From NCBI GenBank assembly GCA_011109175.1, contig RDEW01000051.1, positions 56,685 to 120,684 on the forward strand: a stretch of 64,000 nt of DNA. The letters are read 5' to 3'. The notes under the pieces are model-generated. The model searched no databases. It saw only the letters and a list, made by a program, of their open reading frames with translations, and was not told the origin of the DNA. The position numbers were made by a program, and so were the translations under genes. Shown one piece after another: positions 1 through 14,811 of this stretch; within the stretch, counting starts at the first letter, position 1; each line of letters opens with the position of its first letter. The DNA comes from Dicyema japonicum (Eukaryota; Dicyemida; Rhombozoa; Dicyemidae).

Positions 1-3000
1 ATCGGTCTCAGAAAATTAACATTCTTGAAAGAGTTAAATAAGAAAATCAATGGAAAATAAGAAGATTCCACATTTTCACGAGATAGATCCCAATGAAAAT
101 TAACATTCTAAAAAGAGTTAAAAAAGAGATTCATTTCAAAATAAGATAATCGTCCACTTTAAAGATCGTTTATTGAAAAAATTATAATAATATAAAAGTT
201 AAAAAATGAGATTCATTGAAAAATATGATGAAAGACCAATTCAATAGATCGGTATTCTAGAAATTTAAATATTCTAAAACGTGTTAAATTTCGAGATTCT
301 CTTAAATAAGATGATTCTAAAATTTGAAAAGATCGGTCCCAGAAAATTAACATTTTTGAAAGAGTTAAATAAGAAAATCAATGGAAAATAAGAAGATTCG
401 ACCTCTTCACGAGATCGATCTCAATGAAAATTAACATACTAAAAAGAGTTAAAAAAGAGATTTATTTCAAAATAAAATAATCCTACACTTCAAAGATCGG
501 TTATTGAAAAAGTTAAAATAATATAAAAGTTAAAAAATGAGATTCATCGAAAAATAAGATGAAAGACAAATTCAATAGATCGTTATTTTAGAAATTTAAA
601 TATTCTAAAAATTGTTAAAATTAAAGATTCTCTTAAATAAGATGATTCTACAATTTGAAAAGATAGGTCTCAGAAAATTAACATTCTTGAAAGAGTTAAA
701 TAAGAAAATCAATGGAAATTATGAAGATTCGACCTCTTCACGAGATCGATTTTAATGAAGTTTAACTTACTAAAAAATGTTAAAAAAGAGATTCATTTCA
801 AAATAAGATGATCCTACACTTCAAAGATGGGTCATTGAAAAAATTAAAACAATATAAAAGTTAAAAAAAGAGATACATTGAAAAATAAGATGAACGACCA
901 CTTCAATAGATCGTTATCTTAGAAATTTTAATATTCTAAAAATTGTTAAATTCGAGATTCTCTTAAATAAGATGATTCACAATTTAAAAACATCGGTCCC
1001 AGAAAAATTAACATTCTTGGAAAGAGTTAAATTAGAAAATCAATGGAAAATAAGAAAGATTCGACCTCTTCACGAGATCCATCCCAATGAAAATTAGCAT
1101 TTCTAAAAAGAGTTAAAGATGAGATTCATTTCATAATAAAGATAATCGTCCACTTCAAAGATCGGTCATTGAAAAAATTAAAATAATATAAAAGTAAAAA
1201 AATGAGACTTCATTCAAAAAAAAGATGAAAACCTATTCAATAGATCGGTATTCTAGAAATTTAAATATTCTAAAACGTGTTAAATTCGAGATTCTCTTAA
1301 ATAAGAAGATTCAACAATTTAAAAAGATCGTACCATAGAAAATTAACATTCTGAAAGAGTTAAATTAAAAAATCAATGGAAAATTAAGATGATTCGACCT
1401 CTTCACGAGATCTATCCCGATGAAAATTAACTTATCTAAAAAGAGTTAAAAAAGAGGATTCATTACAAATAAGATAATCGTCAACATCAAAAGATCGGTC
1501 ATTGAAAAAAATTAAAATAGAAAAATTTAAAAAATGAGATTCATCGAAAAATAAGATGAAAGACCAATTCAATAGATCGGTATCCTCGAAATTTAAATAT
1601 TCTAAAAACGTGTTAATATTCGAGATTCTCTTAAATAAGAAAATTCAACAATTTGAAAATATCCGTCTCAGAAAATTAACATTCTTGACAGAGTTAAATA
1701 AGAAAATCAATGGAAATAAAAAGATTCGACATTTTTCACGAGATAGATCCCCAATGAAAATTAACATTCTGAAACGAGTTAAAAAAGAGATTCATTTTAA
1801 AATAAGATAATCGTCCACTTCAAGATCCGGTCATTGAAAAAAATTAAAATAATATTAAAAGTTAAAAAATAAGATCATCTAAAAATAAGAAAAGACCACT
1901 TCAATAGATCTGTAATCTAGAAATTTAAATATTCTAAACGTGTTAAAATTTCGAGATTCTCTCTTAAATAAGATGATTCAAAATTTGAAAAGATCGGTTC
2001 CATAGAAAATTAACATTCTTGAAAGAGTTAAATTAGAAAAATCAATGGAAATTAAGATGATTCGACCTCTTCACGAGATCGATCCCAATGAAAATTAACT
2101 TTCTAAAAAGAGTTAAAAAAGAGATTCATTTCAAAATAAGATAATCGTCCACTTCAAAGATCGATCATTGAAAAAGTTTAAAATTATAGAAAATTATAAA
2201 AATAAGAATCATCGAAAAATAAGATGAAAGACCAATTCAATAGATCGGTATCTAGAAATTTAAATATTCTAAAACGTGTTAAAATTCGAGATTCTCTTAA
2301 ATTAAGAATGATTACAATTTGAAAATATCGGTCTCAGAAAATTAACATTCTTGAAAGAGTTAAATAAGAAAATCAATGGAAAATAAGAAGATTCCACTTT
2401 TTCACGTGATAGATCCAGATGAAAATTAACATTCTAAAAAGAGTTAAAAAAGAGATTCATTTCAAAATAAAATAATCGTCCACTTCAATAGATCGTTTAT
2501 TGAAAAAATTATAATAATATTAAAAGTTAAAATATGAGGTTCATTGAAAAATAAGATGAAAGACCACTTCAATAGATCGGTATTCTAGAAATTTAAATAT
2601 TCTAAACGTGTTAAAATTCGAGATTCTCTTAAATTAAGATGATTTTACAATTTGAAAAGATCTGTTCCCATAGAAAAATTAACATTCTTAAAAGAGTTAA
2701 ATTAGAAAAAATCAATGAAATTAAGATGATTCGACCTCTTCAAGAGATCGATCCCAATGAAAATTAACTTTCTAAAAAAAGTTAAAAAAGAAAATCATTT
2801 CAAAATAAGATGAACCTACACCATCAAAAGATCGGTCGCTGAAAAAAATTAAATTTATATATAGCGATAAAAAATGAGAATCATTGGAAAAATAGATAAT
2901 TTGAACATTTCAAAATATCTAAAAAATAAAACTCAAAAAAGGTGTTAAAAAATGAAATTTACTTCATAATTGAGATTCAATCAGTTCAAATGGTCGATCC

Positions 3001-5250
3001 AAATGAAAATTAAATTTCTAAAAAAAGATAAAAAGTGAGATTCATTGGAAAATAAAATAATTCGACCACTTCAAAAGATCGGTCTCCTAAAATTTAAAAT
3101 TCTAAAAAAGTGTTAAAAATGATATTGATTTCAAAATAAGATAATCGTCAAAATCAAAAGAATCGGTCATTGAAAAAAATTAAAATTATAGAAAATTTAA
3201 AAAATGAGATTAATCAAAAAATAAGATAAAAGACCACTTCAATAGATCGGTATCCTAGAAATTTAAATATTCTAAAACGTGTTAAAATACGAGATTTCTA
3301 ATAAACAAGATGATTATACAATTTGAAAAGATCGGTTTATTACAAAATTATAATTCTTGAAAGAGTTAAAATTAGAAAAATCAATGCAAATTCCATGAAA
3401 ATAAGAAGATTCGACCTCTTCACGAGATCGATCCAATGAAAATTAACTTTGTAAAAAAAGTTAAAAAAGAGATTCATTTCAAAATAAAATAATCCTACAC
3501 TTCAAAGATCGGTCATTGAAAAAATTAATATAATATAAAAGTTAAAAAATGAGATTCTTTGAAAAATAAGATGAAGACCACTTCAATAGATCGTTATTTC
3601 TAGAAATTCAAGTATTCTAAAACGTGTTAAAATTCGAGATTCTCATAAATAAGATGATTCTACAATTTGAAAAGATCGGTCCAATAGAAAATTATCATTC
3701 TTGAAAGAGTTAAATTAGAAAAATCAATGCAAATTCATGAAAATAAGAAGATTCCACATTTTCACGAAATAGATCCCAATGAAAATTAACAATCTAAAAA
3801 GAGTTAAAAAAAGAGATTCATTTCAAAATAAGATAATCGGTCCACTTCAAAAGATCGGGTCATTTAAAATTAAAATAATATAAAAGTTAAAAAATGAGAT
3901 TCATTGAAAAATAAGATGAAAGACCAATTCAATAGATCGTTATTCTAGAAATTTAAATATTCTAAAAAGTGTTAAAATTAGAGATTCTCTTAAATAAGAT
4001 GATTCAAAAATTTGAAAATATCGGTCTCAGAAAATTAACATTCTTGAAAGAGTTAATAAGAAAATCAATGGAAAATATGAAGATTCGACCTCTTCACGAG
4101 ATCGATTTTAATGAAAATTTAACATACTAAAAAGAGTTAAAAAAGAGATTCATTTCAAAATAAGATGATCCTACACTTCAAAAAATCGGTCATTGAAAAA
4201 AATTAAAACAATATAAAAGTTAAAAAAAAGATTCATTGAAAAATAAGATGAAAGACCACTTCAATATATCGGTATCCTAGAAATTTTAATATTCCTAAAA
4301 AGTGTTAAAATACGAGATTCTCTTAAATAAGATGATTCTACAATTTGAAAAGATAGGTTTCTCAGAAAATTAACATTCTTGAAAGAGTTAAATAAGAAAA
4401 TCAATGGAAATTAAGAAGATTAGACCTCTTCACGAGATCGATTTTAATGAAAATTAACTTTCTAAAAAAAGTTAAAAAAGAGATTTATTTCAAAATAAGA
4501 AGATCCTACACCTTCAAAAGATCGGTCACTGAAAAAAATTTAATTTATAGATAGCGTTAAAAAATGAGAATCATTTGAAAATTGGATAATTCGAACATTT
4601 CAAAAGATCTAAAAATTTAAAATTCAAAAAAGGGGTTAAAAAATGAGATACACTTCATAATTAGAAGATTCGATCACTTCAAATGGTCGATCCAAATAAA
4701 AATTAAATTTCTAAAAAGAGATAAAAAGTGAGATTCATTAGAAAATAAAATAATTCGACCATTTCAAAAGATCGGTCTCCTAAAAATTTAAATTCTAAAA
4801 ATTGTTAAAAAAAGATTCATTTCAAAATAAGATAATCGTCCACCTCAAAAAATCGGTCATTGAAAAAATTAAAACAATATATAATTTAAAAAATGAGATT
4901 CATTGAAAAATAAGATGAAAGACAACTTCAATAGATCGTTATTCTAGAAATTTAAATATTCTAAAACGTGTTAAAATTAGAGATTCTCTTAAATAAGATT
5001 ATTCTACAATTGAAAATATCGGTTTCTCAGAAAATTAAAATTCTTGAAAGAGTTAAATAAGAAAATCAATGGAAATTATGAAGATTCGAGCTCTTTACGA
5101 GATCGATTCTAATGAAAATTAACCTACTAAAAAGAGTTAAAAAAGAGATTCATTTCAAAATAAGATAATCCTACACCATCAAAAGATCGGTCCTGGAAAA
5201 AAAATTAAATTTATAGATAGCGTTAAAAAATGAGAATCATTGGAAAATTG
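1..5250. repeat. Satellite array, four-monomer higher-order repeat of ~331-340 bp
   Basis: AT-rich tandem DNA. A monomer of about 80-85 bp recurs, each with a GAGATTCATT-like start, a central AGATCGGTC or AGATCGATC core and a run ending GAGTTAAAAAA. Four distinguishable monomers make a larger unit: the landmark TTCACGAGAT recurs near positions 77, 408, 739, 1071, 1404, 1737, 2072 and 2403, a spacing of 331-335 bp, and the pattern continues with more disorder to about 5.2 kb. I see no gene here; open frames in it are chance products of the low-GC repeat. Confidence 0.9.
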
Positions 5251-6422
5251 GATAATTCGAACTTCAACGAAATCAGTGTCCTAAAAATTTAAAATTTCTA
5301 ATACGTGTAAAAAATCGAGATTTACTTAAAAATAAAATGAGACACTTTACGAGATCTATCGCAATGAAAAGTTAAAAATTCTAAAAAAGATAAAAAATAA
5401 GATACACTTCATAATTAGATGATTCGATCACTTCAAACGATCGATCCAAATGAAAATCAAATTTCTAAAAAGAGATAAAAAGTGAAATTCATTGGATAAT
5501 AATATGATCGATTAGAAATTAACTTTTCAAAAAAGAATTAAAAAGAGATTCATTTCAAAATAAGATAATAAACAACTTTAAAAGATCGGTTTCGTAAAAA
5601 ATTAAAATTCTAGAAAGATTTAAAAATTGATATTAATGTAAAATTATATGATTCGACAATTTGTAAAGATCGGTTTCTTAGAAAATTGAAATTAGAAAGA
5701 GTTAAAAAAAAAAGATTCATTAAAATTAAGATGATTCGACCTCTTCACGAGATCGATCGATTAATAAATTAATTTTGCGAAAAATAAAATTCTAAAAAGA
5801 ATTTAATAAGAGATTTATTAAAAATATGATGATTCGACAACTTCAAGATATCGAGCTATTAGAACTTTAAATTTCTAAAATAAGATAATATAAAGATTTA
5901 CTTCATAATAATATGATTCGACCTCTTCACGAGATCGATTGATTAGAAAATTAAAATTCTAGAAAAATTCTAAAAAGACATTTATTGGAAAATAAAATTA
6001 TTCCACATCTTAACGAGATTGATCGATAGAAAATTAGATTCTAATCTTAACGAGATTGATCGATAAAAATAGATTTCAAAAAAGTCAAAGGAAGTCATTT
6101 CAAAATAAGATGATTCGATTTCTTCACGAGATCGATCCATTAGAAATTTAAATTTCTAAAAAGAGTTAAAAAAGAGATTCATTTCTAAATAAAATGATCG
6201 TACAAATTCAAAAGATCGGTCCCTGAAAAAATTAAATTTGTAAAAGCATTAAAAAATGAGAATCATATGAAAATAGGATGATTCGACAATTTCACGAGAT
6301 CGATCACGATGAAAATTAACTTTCTAAAAAGACTTAAAAAATAAATTCATTAAAAATTAAGATGATTCGATCTCGTCACGAGATCGATCCATTTGAAATT
6401 TAAATTTCTCAAAAGAGTTAAA
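5251..6422. repeat. Disordered satellite monomers between the two higher-order arrays
   Basis: The same ~80-85 bp monomer type continues, but neither the four-monomer nor the seven-monomer order is kept, and monomers differ more from one another. It looks like the old transition zone between two separately homogenised arrays. No gene is visible. Confidence 0.75.
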
Positions 6423-9400
6423 AAAGAGATTCATTTCAAAATAAGATAATACGGTTACTTTTAAAGATCGGTTTCGTAAAAAATTAAAATTCTACGAAGA
6501 TATAAAAATTGATATTCATTGGAAAATAAGATGATTCGACAATATGAAAAGATCGTTCCCTTAAAAAATTAAAATTCTAGAAAGACTTTAAAAAGAGATT
6601 CATTGGAAATTTACATGATTCGAACTCTTCACGAGATCGATTGATTAGAAAATTAGATTTCTAAAAATAGTCAAAAAAAAGAGAGTCAATTCAAAATATG
6701 ATGATCCTTCAACTTCAAAAGATCGGTCCCTGAAAAAAATTAAATTTATAGAAATCGTAAAAAATGAGAATCATAGGAAAATATTATGATTCGACCACTT
6801 TAAGAGATCGATCTCCTAGAAATTTAAAATACTAAAACGTGTTAAAAAACGAGATTCTATTAAATAAGATGTTTCTACAATTTGAAAAAATCGGTCCGAT
6901 AGAAATTTAAAATTCTGGAAAGAGTCAAATAAGAAAATCAATGGAAAATAGGTTGATTCGACATCGTCACTAAATCGATCCCAATGAAAATTAACTTTCT
7001 AAAAAGAGTTAAAAAGAGATTCATTTTAAAATAAGAGAATACGATTACTTTAAAAGATCGGTTTCGTAAAAAAATTAAAATTCTACGAAGATATAAAAAT
7101 TGATATTCATTGGAAAATAAGATGATTCGACAATATGAAAAGATCGTTCCCTTAAAAAATTAAAATTCTAGAAAGACTTTAAAAAGAGATTCATTGGAAA
7201 TTTACATGATTCGAACTCTTCACGAGATCGATTGATTAGAAAATTAGATTTCTAAAAATAGTCAAAAAAAAGAGAGTCAATTCAAAATATGATGATCCTT
7301 CAACTTCAAAAGATCGGTCCCTGAAAAAAATTAAATTTATAGAAATCGTAAAAAATGAGAATCATAGGAAAATATTATGATTCGACCACTTTAAGAGATC
7401 GATCTCCTAGAAATTTAAAATACTAAAACGTGTTAAAAAACGAGATTCTATTAAATAAGATGTTTCTACAATTTGAAAAAATCGGTCCGATAGAAATTTA
7501 AAATTCTGGAAAAAGTCAAATAAGCAAATCAATGGAAAATAGGTTGATTCGACAACGTCACTAAATCGATCCTAATGAAAATTAACTTTCTAAAAAGAGT
7601 TAAAAAGAGATTCATTTTAAAATAAGAGAATACGATTACTTTAAAAGATCGGTTTCGTAAAAAAATTAAAATTCTACGAAGATATAAAAATTGATATTCA
7701 TTGGAAAATAAGATGATTCGACAATATGAAAAGATCGTTCCCTTAAAAAATTAAAATTCTAGAAAGACTTTAAAAAGATATTCATTGGAAATTTACATGA
7801 TTCGAACCCTTCACGAGATCGATTGATTAGAAAATTAGATTTCTAAAAATAGTCAAAAAAAGAGAGTCAATTGAGAATATGATGATCCTTCAACTTTAAA
7901 AGATCGGTCCCTGAAAAAAATTAAATTTATAGAAATCGTAAAAAATGAGAATCATAGGAAAATATTATGATTCGACCACTTAAAGAAATCGATCTCCTAG
8001 AAATTTAAAATACTAAAACGTGTTAAAAAACGAGATTCTATTAAATAAGATGTTTCTACAATTTGAAAAAATCGGTCCGATAGAAATTTAAAATTCTGGA
8101 AAGAGTTAAATATAGAAAATCAATGGAAAATAGGTTGATTCGACAACGTCACTAAATCGATCCCAATGAAAATTAACTTTCTAAAAAGAGTTAAAAAGAG
8201 ATTCATTTTAAAATAAGAGAATACGATTACTTTAAAAGATCGGTTTCGTAAAAAAATTAAAATTCTACGAAGATATAAAAATTGATATTCATTGGAAAAT
8301 AAGATGATTCGACAATATGAAAAGATCGTTCCCTTAAAAAATTAAAATTCTAGAAAGACTTTAAATAGAGATTCATTGGAAATTTACATGATTCGAACTC
8401 TTCACGAGATCGATTGATTAGAAAATTAGATTTCTAAAAATAGTCAAAAAAAAGAGAGTCAATTCAAAATATGATGATCCTTCAACTTCAAAATATCGGT
8501 CCCTGAAAAAAATTAAATTTATAGAAATCGTAAAAAATTTTGAATCATAGGAAAATATTATGATTCGACCACTTTAAGAGATCGATCTCCTAGAAATTTA
8601 AAATACTAAAACGTGTTAAAAAACGAGATTCTATTAAATAAGATGTTTCTACAATTTTAAAAAATCGGTCCGATAGAAATTTAAAATTCTGGAAAGAGTC
8701 AAATAAGCAAATCAATGGAAAATAGGTTGATTCGACAACGTCACTAAATCGATCCTAATGAAAATTAACTTTCTAAAAAGAGTTAAAAAGAGATTCATTT
8801 TAAAATAAGATAATACGATTACTTTAAAAGATCGGTTTCGTAAAAAAATTAAAATTCTACGAAGATATAAAAATTGATATTCATTGGAAAATAAGATGAT
8901 TCGACAATATGAAAAGATCGTTCCCTTAAAAAATTAAAATTCTAGAAACTTTAAAAAGAGATTCATTGGAAATTTACATGATTCGAACTCTTCACGAGAT
9001 CGATTGATTAGAAAATTAGATTTCTAAAAATAGTCAAAAAAAAGAGAGTCAATTGAAAATATGATGATCCTTCAACTTCAAAAGATCGGTCCCTGAAAAA
9101 AATTAAATTTATAGAAATCGTAAAAAATGAGAATCATAGGAAAATATTATGATTCGACCACTTTAAGAGATCGATCTCCTAGAAATTTAAAATACTAAAA
9201 CGTGTTAAAAAACGAGATTCTATTAAATAAGATGTTTCTACAATTTGAAAAAATCGGTCCGATAGAAATTTAAAATTCTGGAAAGAGTTAAATAAGAAAA
9301 TCAATGGAAAATAGGTTGATTCGACAACTTCACTAAATCGATCCCAATGAAAATTAACTTTCTAAAAAGAGTTAAAAAGAGATTCATTTTAAAATAAGAT

Positions 9401-12400
9401 AATACGATTACTTTAAAAGATCGGTTTCGTAAAAAAATTAAAATTCTACGAAGATATAAAAATTGATATTCATTGGAAAATAAGATGATTCGACAATATG
9501 AAAAGATCGTTCCCTTAAAAAATTAAAATTCTAGAAAACTTTAAAAAGATATTCATTGGAAATTTACATGAATCGAACTCTTCACGATATCGATTGATTA
9601 GAAAATTAGATTTCTAAAAATAGTCAAAAAAAGAGATTCAATTCAAAATATGATGATCCTTCAACTTCAAAAGATCGGTCCCTGAAAAAAATTAAATTTA
9701 TAGAAATCGTAAAAAATGAGAATCATAGGAAAATATTATGATTCGACCACTTTAAGAGATCGATCTCCTAGAAATTTAAAATACTAAAACGTGTTAAAAA
9801 ACGAGATTCTATTAAATAAGATGTTTCTACAATTTGAAAAAATCGGTCCGATAGAAATTTAAAATTCTGGAAAGAGTTAAATAAGAAAATCAATGGAAAA
9901 TAGGTTGATTCGACAACGTCACTAAATCGATCCCAATGAAAATTAACTTTCTAAAAAGAGTTAAAAAGAGATTCATTTTAAAATAAGATAATACGATTAC
10001 TTTAAAAGATCGGTTTCGTAAAAAAATTAAAATTCTACGAAGATATAAAAATTGATATTCATTGGAAAATAAGATGATTCGACAATATGAAAAGATGGTT
10101 CCCTTAAAAAATTAAAATTCTAGAAAACTTTAAAAAGAGATTCATTGGAAATTTACATGATTCGAACTCTTCACGAGATCGATTGATTAGAAAATTAGAT
10201 TTCTAAAAATAGTCAAAAAAAAGAGAGTCAATTGAAAATATGATGATCCTTCAACTTCAAAAGATCGGTCCCTGAAAAAAATTAAATTTATAGAAATCGT
10301 AAAAAATGAGAATCATAAGAAAATATTATGATTCGACCACTTTAAGAGATCGATCTCCTATAAAATTAAAATACTAAAACGTGTTAAAAAACGAGATTCT
10401 ATTAAATAAGATGTTTCTACAATTTGAAAAAATCGGTCCGATAGAAATTTAAAATTCTGGAAAGAGTTAAATAAGAAAATCAATAGAAAATAGGTTGATT
10501 CGATAACGTCACTAAATAGATCGCAATGAAAATTAACTTTCTAAAAGAGTTAAAAAGAGATTCATTTTAAAATAAGATAATACGATTACTTTAAAAGATC
10601 GGTTTCGTAAAAAAATTAAAATTCTACGAAGATATAAAAATTGATATTCATTGGAAAATAAGATGATTCGACAATATGAAAAGATCGTTCCCTTAAAAAA
10701 TTAAAATTCTAGAAAGACTTTAAAAAGAGATTCATTGGAAATTTACATGATTCGAACTCTTCACGAGATCGATTGATTAGAAAATTAGATTTCTAAAAAT
10801 AGTCAAAAAAAAGAGAGTCAATTGAAAATATGATGATCCTTCAACTTCAAAAGATCGGTCCCTGAAAAAAATTAAATTTATAGAAATCGTAAAAAATGAG
10901 AATCATAGGAAAATATTATGATTCGACCACTTTAAGAGATCGATCTCCTAGAAATTTAAAATACTAAAACGTGTTAAAAAACGAGATTCTATTAAATAAG
11001 ATGTTTCTACAATTTGAAAAAATCGGTCCGATAGAAATTTAAAATTCTGGAAAGAGTTAAATATAGAAAATCAATGGAAAATAGGTTGATTCGACAACGT
11101 CACTAAATCGATCCCAATGAAAATTAACTTTCTAAAAAGAGTTAAAAAGAGATTCATTTTAAAATAAGATAATACGATTACTTTAAAAGATCGGTTTTAA
11201 AAAAATTAAAATTCTACGAAGATATAAAAATTGATATTCATTGGAAAATAAGATGATTCGACAATATGAAAAGATCGTTCCCTTAAAAAATTAAAATTCT
11301 AGAAAAACTTTAAAAAGATATTCATTGGAAATTTACATGATTCGAACTCTTCACGATATCGATTGATTAGAAAATTAGATTTCTAAAAATAGTCAAAAAA
11401 AGAGATCAATTCAAAATATGATGATCCTTCAACTTCAAAAGATCGGTCCCTGAAAAAAATTAAATTTATAGAAATCGTAAAAAATGAGAATCATAGGAAA
11501 ATATTATGATTCGACCACTTTAAGAGATCGATCTCCTAGAAATTTAAAATACTAAAACGTGTTAAAAAACGAGATTCTATTAAATAAGATGTTTCTACAA
11601 TTTGAAAAAATCGGTCCGATAGAAATTTAAAATTCTGGAAAGAGTTAAATAAGAAAATCAATGGAAAATAGGTTGATTCGACAACGTCACTAAATCGATC
11701 CCAATGAAAATTAACTTTCTAAAAAGAGTTAAAAAGAGATTCATTTTAAAATAAGATAATACGATTACTTTAAAAGATCGGTTTCGTAAAAAAATTAAAA
11801 TTCTACGAAGATATAAAAATTGATATTCATTGGAAAATAAGATGATTCGACAATATGAAAAGATCGTTCCCTTAAAAAATTAAAATTCTAGAAAACTTTA
11901 AAAAGATTCATTGGAAATTTACATGATTCGAACTCTTCACGAGATCGATTGATTAGAAAATTAGATTTCTAAAAATAGTCAAAAAAAGAGAGAGTCAATT
12001 CAAAATATGATGATCCTTCAACTTCAAAAGATCGGTCCCTGAAAAAAATTAAATTTATAGAAATTGTAAAACTCAGAATCATAGGAAAATATTATGATTC
12101 GACCACTTTAAGAGATCGTTCTCCTAGAAATTTAAAATACTAAAACGTGTTAAAAAACGAGATTCTATTAAATAAGATGTTTCTACAATTTGAAAAAATC
12201 GGTCCGATAGAAATTTAAAATTCTGGAAAGAGTTAAATAAGAAAATCAATGGAAAATAGGTTGATTCGACAACGTCACTAAATCGATCCAAATGAAACTT
12301 AACTTTCTAAAAAGAGTTAAAAAGAGATTCATTTTAAAATAAGATAATACGATTACTTTAAAAGATCGGCTTCGTAAAAAATTAAAATTCTACGAAGATA

Positions 12401-14115
12401 TAAAAATTGACATTCATTAGAAAATAAGATGATTCGACAATATGAAAATCGTACCCTTAAAAAAATTAAAATTCTAGAAAGACTATAAAAAGAGATTCAT
12501 TGGAAATTTACATGATTCGAACTCTTCACGAGATCGATTGATTACAAAATTAGATTTCTAAAAATAGTCAAAAAAAAGAGAGTCAATTCAAAATATGATG
12601 ATCCTTCAACTTCAAAAGATCGGTCCCTGAAAAAAATTAAATTTATAGAAATCGTAAAAAATGAGAATCATAGGAAAATATTATGATTCGACCACTTTAA
12701 GAGATCGATCTCCTAGAAATTTAAAATACTAAAACGTGTTAAAAAACGAGATTCTATTAAATAAGATGTTTCTACAATTTGAAAAAATCGGTCCGATAGA
12801 AATTTAAAATTCTGGAAAGAGTTAAATAAGAAAATCAATGGAAAATAGGTTGATTCGACAACGTCACTATATCGATCCAATGAAAATTAACTTTCTAAAA
12901 AGAGTTAAAAAGAGATTCATTTTAAAATAAGATAATACGATTACTTTAAAAGATCGGTTTCGTAAAAAAATTAAAATTCTACGAAGATATAAAAATTGAT
13001 ATTCATTGGAAAAAAAGATGATTCGACAATATGAAAAAATCGTTCCTTTAAAAAATTAAAATTCTAGAAAGACTTTAAAAAGAGATTCATTGGAAATTTA
13101 AATGATTCGAACTCTTCACGAGATCGATTGATTAGAAAATTAGATTTCTAAAAATAGTCAAAAAAAAGAGAGTCAATTCAAAATATGATGATTTTTCAAC
13201 TTCAAAAGATCGGTCCCTGAAAAAAATTAAATTTATAGAAATCGTAAAAAATCAGAATCATAGGAAAATATTATGATTCGACCACTTTAAGAGATCGATC
13301 TCCTAGAAATTTAAAATACTAAAACGTGTTAAAAAACGAGATTCTATTAAATAAGATGTTTCTACAATTTGAAAAAATCGGTCCGATAGAAATTTAAAAT
13401 TCTGGAAAGAGTTAAATAAGAAAATCAATGGAAAATAGGTTGATTCGACAACGTCACTAAATCGATCCCAATGAAAATTAACTTTCTAAAAAGAGTTAAA
13501 AAGAGATTCATTTTAAAATAAGATAATACTATTACTTTAAAAGATCGGCTTCGTAAAAAAATTAAAATTCTACGAAGATATAAAAATTGATATTCATAGG
13601 AAAATAAGATGATTCGACAATATGAAAAGATCGTTCCCTTAAAAAATTAAAATTCTAGAAAGACTTTAAAAAGAGATTCATTGGAAATTTACATGATTCG
13701 AACTCTTTACGAGATCGATTGATTAGAAAATTAGATTTCTAAAAATAGTCAAAAAAAAGAGAGTCAATTCAAAATATGATGATCCTTCAACTTCAAAAGA
13801 TCGGTCCCTGAAAAAAATTAAATTTATAGAAATCGTAAAAAAACAGAATCATAGGAAAATATTATGATTCGACCACTTTAAGAGATCGATCTCCTAGAAA
13901 TTTAAAATACTAAAACGTGTTAAAAAACGAGATTCTATTAAATAAGATGTTTCTACAATTTGAAAAAATCGGTCCGATAGAAATTTAAAATTCTGGAAAG
14001 AGTTAAATAAGAAAATCAATGGAAAATAGGTTGATTCGACAACGTCACTAAATCGATCCCAATGAAAATTAACTTTCTAAAAAGAGTTAAAAAGAGATTC
14101 ATTTTAAAATAAGAT
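6423..14115. repeat. Satellite array, seven-monomer higher-order repeat of ~590 bp, ~13 copies
   Basis: The landmark GATGTTTCTACAATTTG recurs with its G of GTTTC near 6871, 7462, 8052, 8644, 9234, 9823, 10413, 11003, 11591, 12179, 12768, 13358 and 13949, a spacing of 588-592 bp. Each 590-bp unit resolves into seven diverged monomers of about 84 bp, several of them recognisable relatives of the monomers in the 331-bp array. Copies differ by only a few bases and short indels, so this block was homogenised recently. Confidence 0.93.
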
Positions 14116-14811
14116 GATCTCAATTTAAAAGATCGGTCCCTGAAAAAAATTAAATTTATAGAAAGCGTAAAAAATGAGAATCATTGGAATATTAAATATT
14201 CGACGATTTCAAGATATCTGTGTCCTAAAATTAAAATTTCTAAAACGTTTTAAAAATAGAGATTTACTTCAAAATAAGATGATTTGACAACTTTACGAGA
14301 TCTATCCCAATGAAAGTTAAAAATTCTAAAAAAGATAAAAAATGAGATACACTTCATAAATAGATGATTCGATCACTTCAAACGATCGATCCAAATGAAA
14401 ATTAATTTTCTAAATAGAGATAAAAAGTGAGATTTATTGGAAAATAAGATGAATCGACTTCTTCACAAAATCGATCGATTAAACATTAAATTTTCAAAAA
14501 AGTGTTAAAAAAGAGATTCATTTTAAAATAAGATAATACGACCACTTCAAAAGATTGGTTTCGTAAAAAATTAAAAATCGAAAAAGATATAAAAATTGAT
14601 ATTCAATGGAGAATAAAGTGATTATACAATTTGAAAAGATCGGTCACTTAGAAAATTAAAAAAAAGAGATTCATTAGAAATTAAGTTGATTCGACCTTTT
14701 CAAGAGATCGATCGATAAAAAATTAGATTTCTAAAAAAAGTGAAAAAAAGAGAGTCTTTTCAAAATAAGATGATTCGATCTCAAAAAAAATTAAAAAAAA
14801 TATTTTTTGAA
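14116..14811. repeat. Diverged satellite edge
   Basis: The 590-bp order breaks at about 14,115, after which single monomers of the left-array style follow until the A- and T-runs just before the LINE-A 3' end. No gene is visible. Confidence 0.75.

Noticed and set aside
1556-1810. 84-codon ORF in the satellite
   Set aside because: One of many chance frames in AT-rich tandem repeats; not kept in neighbouring repeat units.
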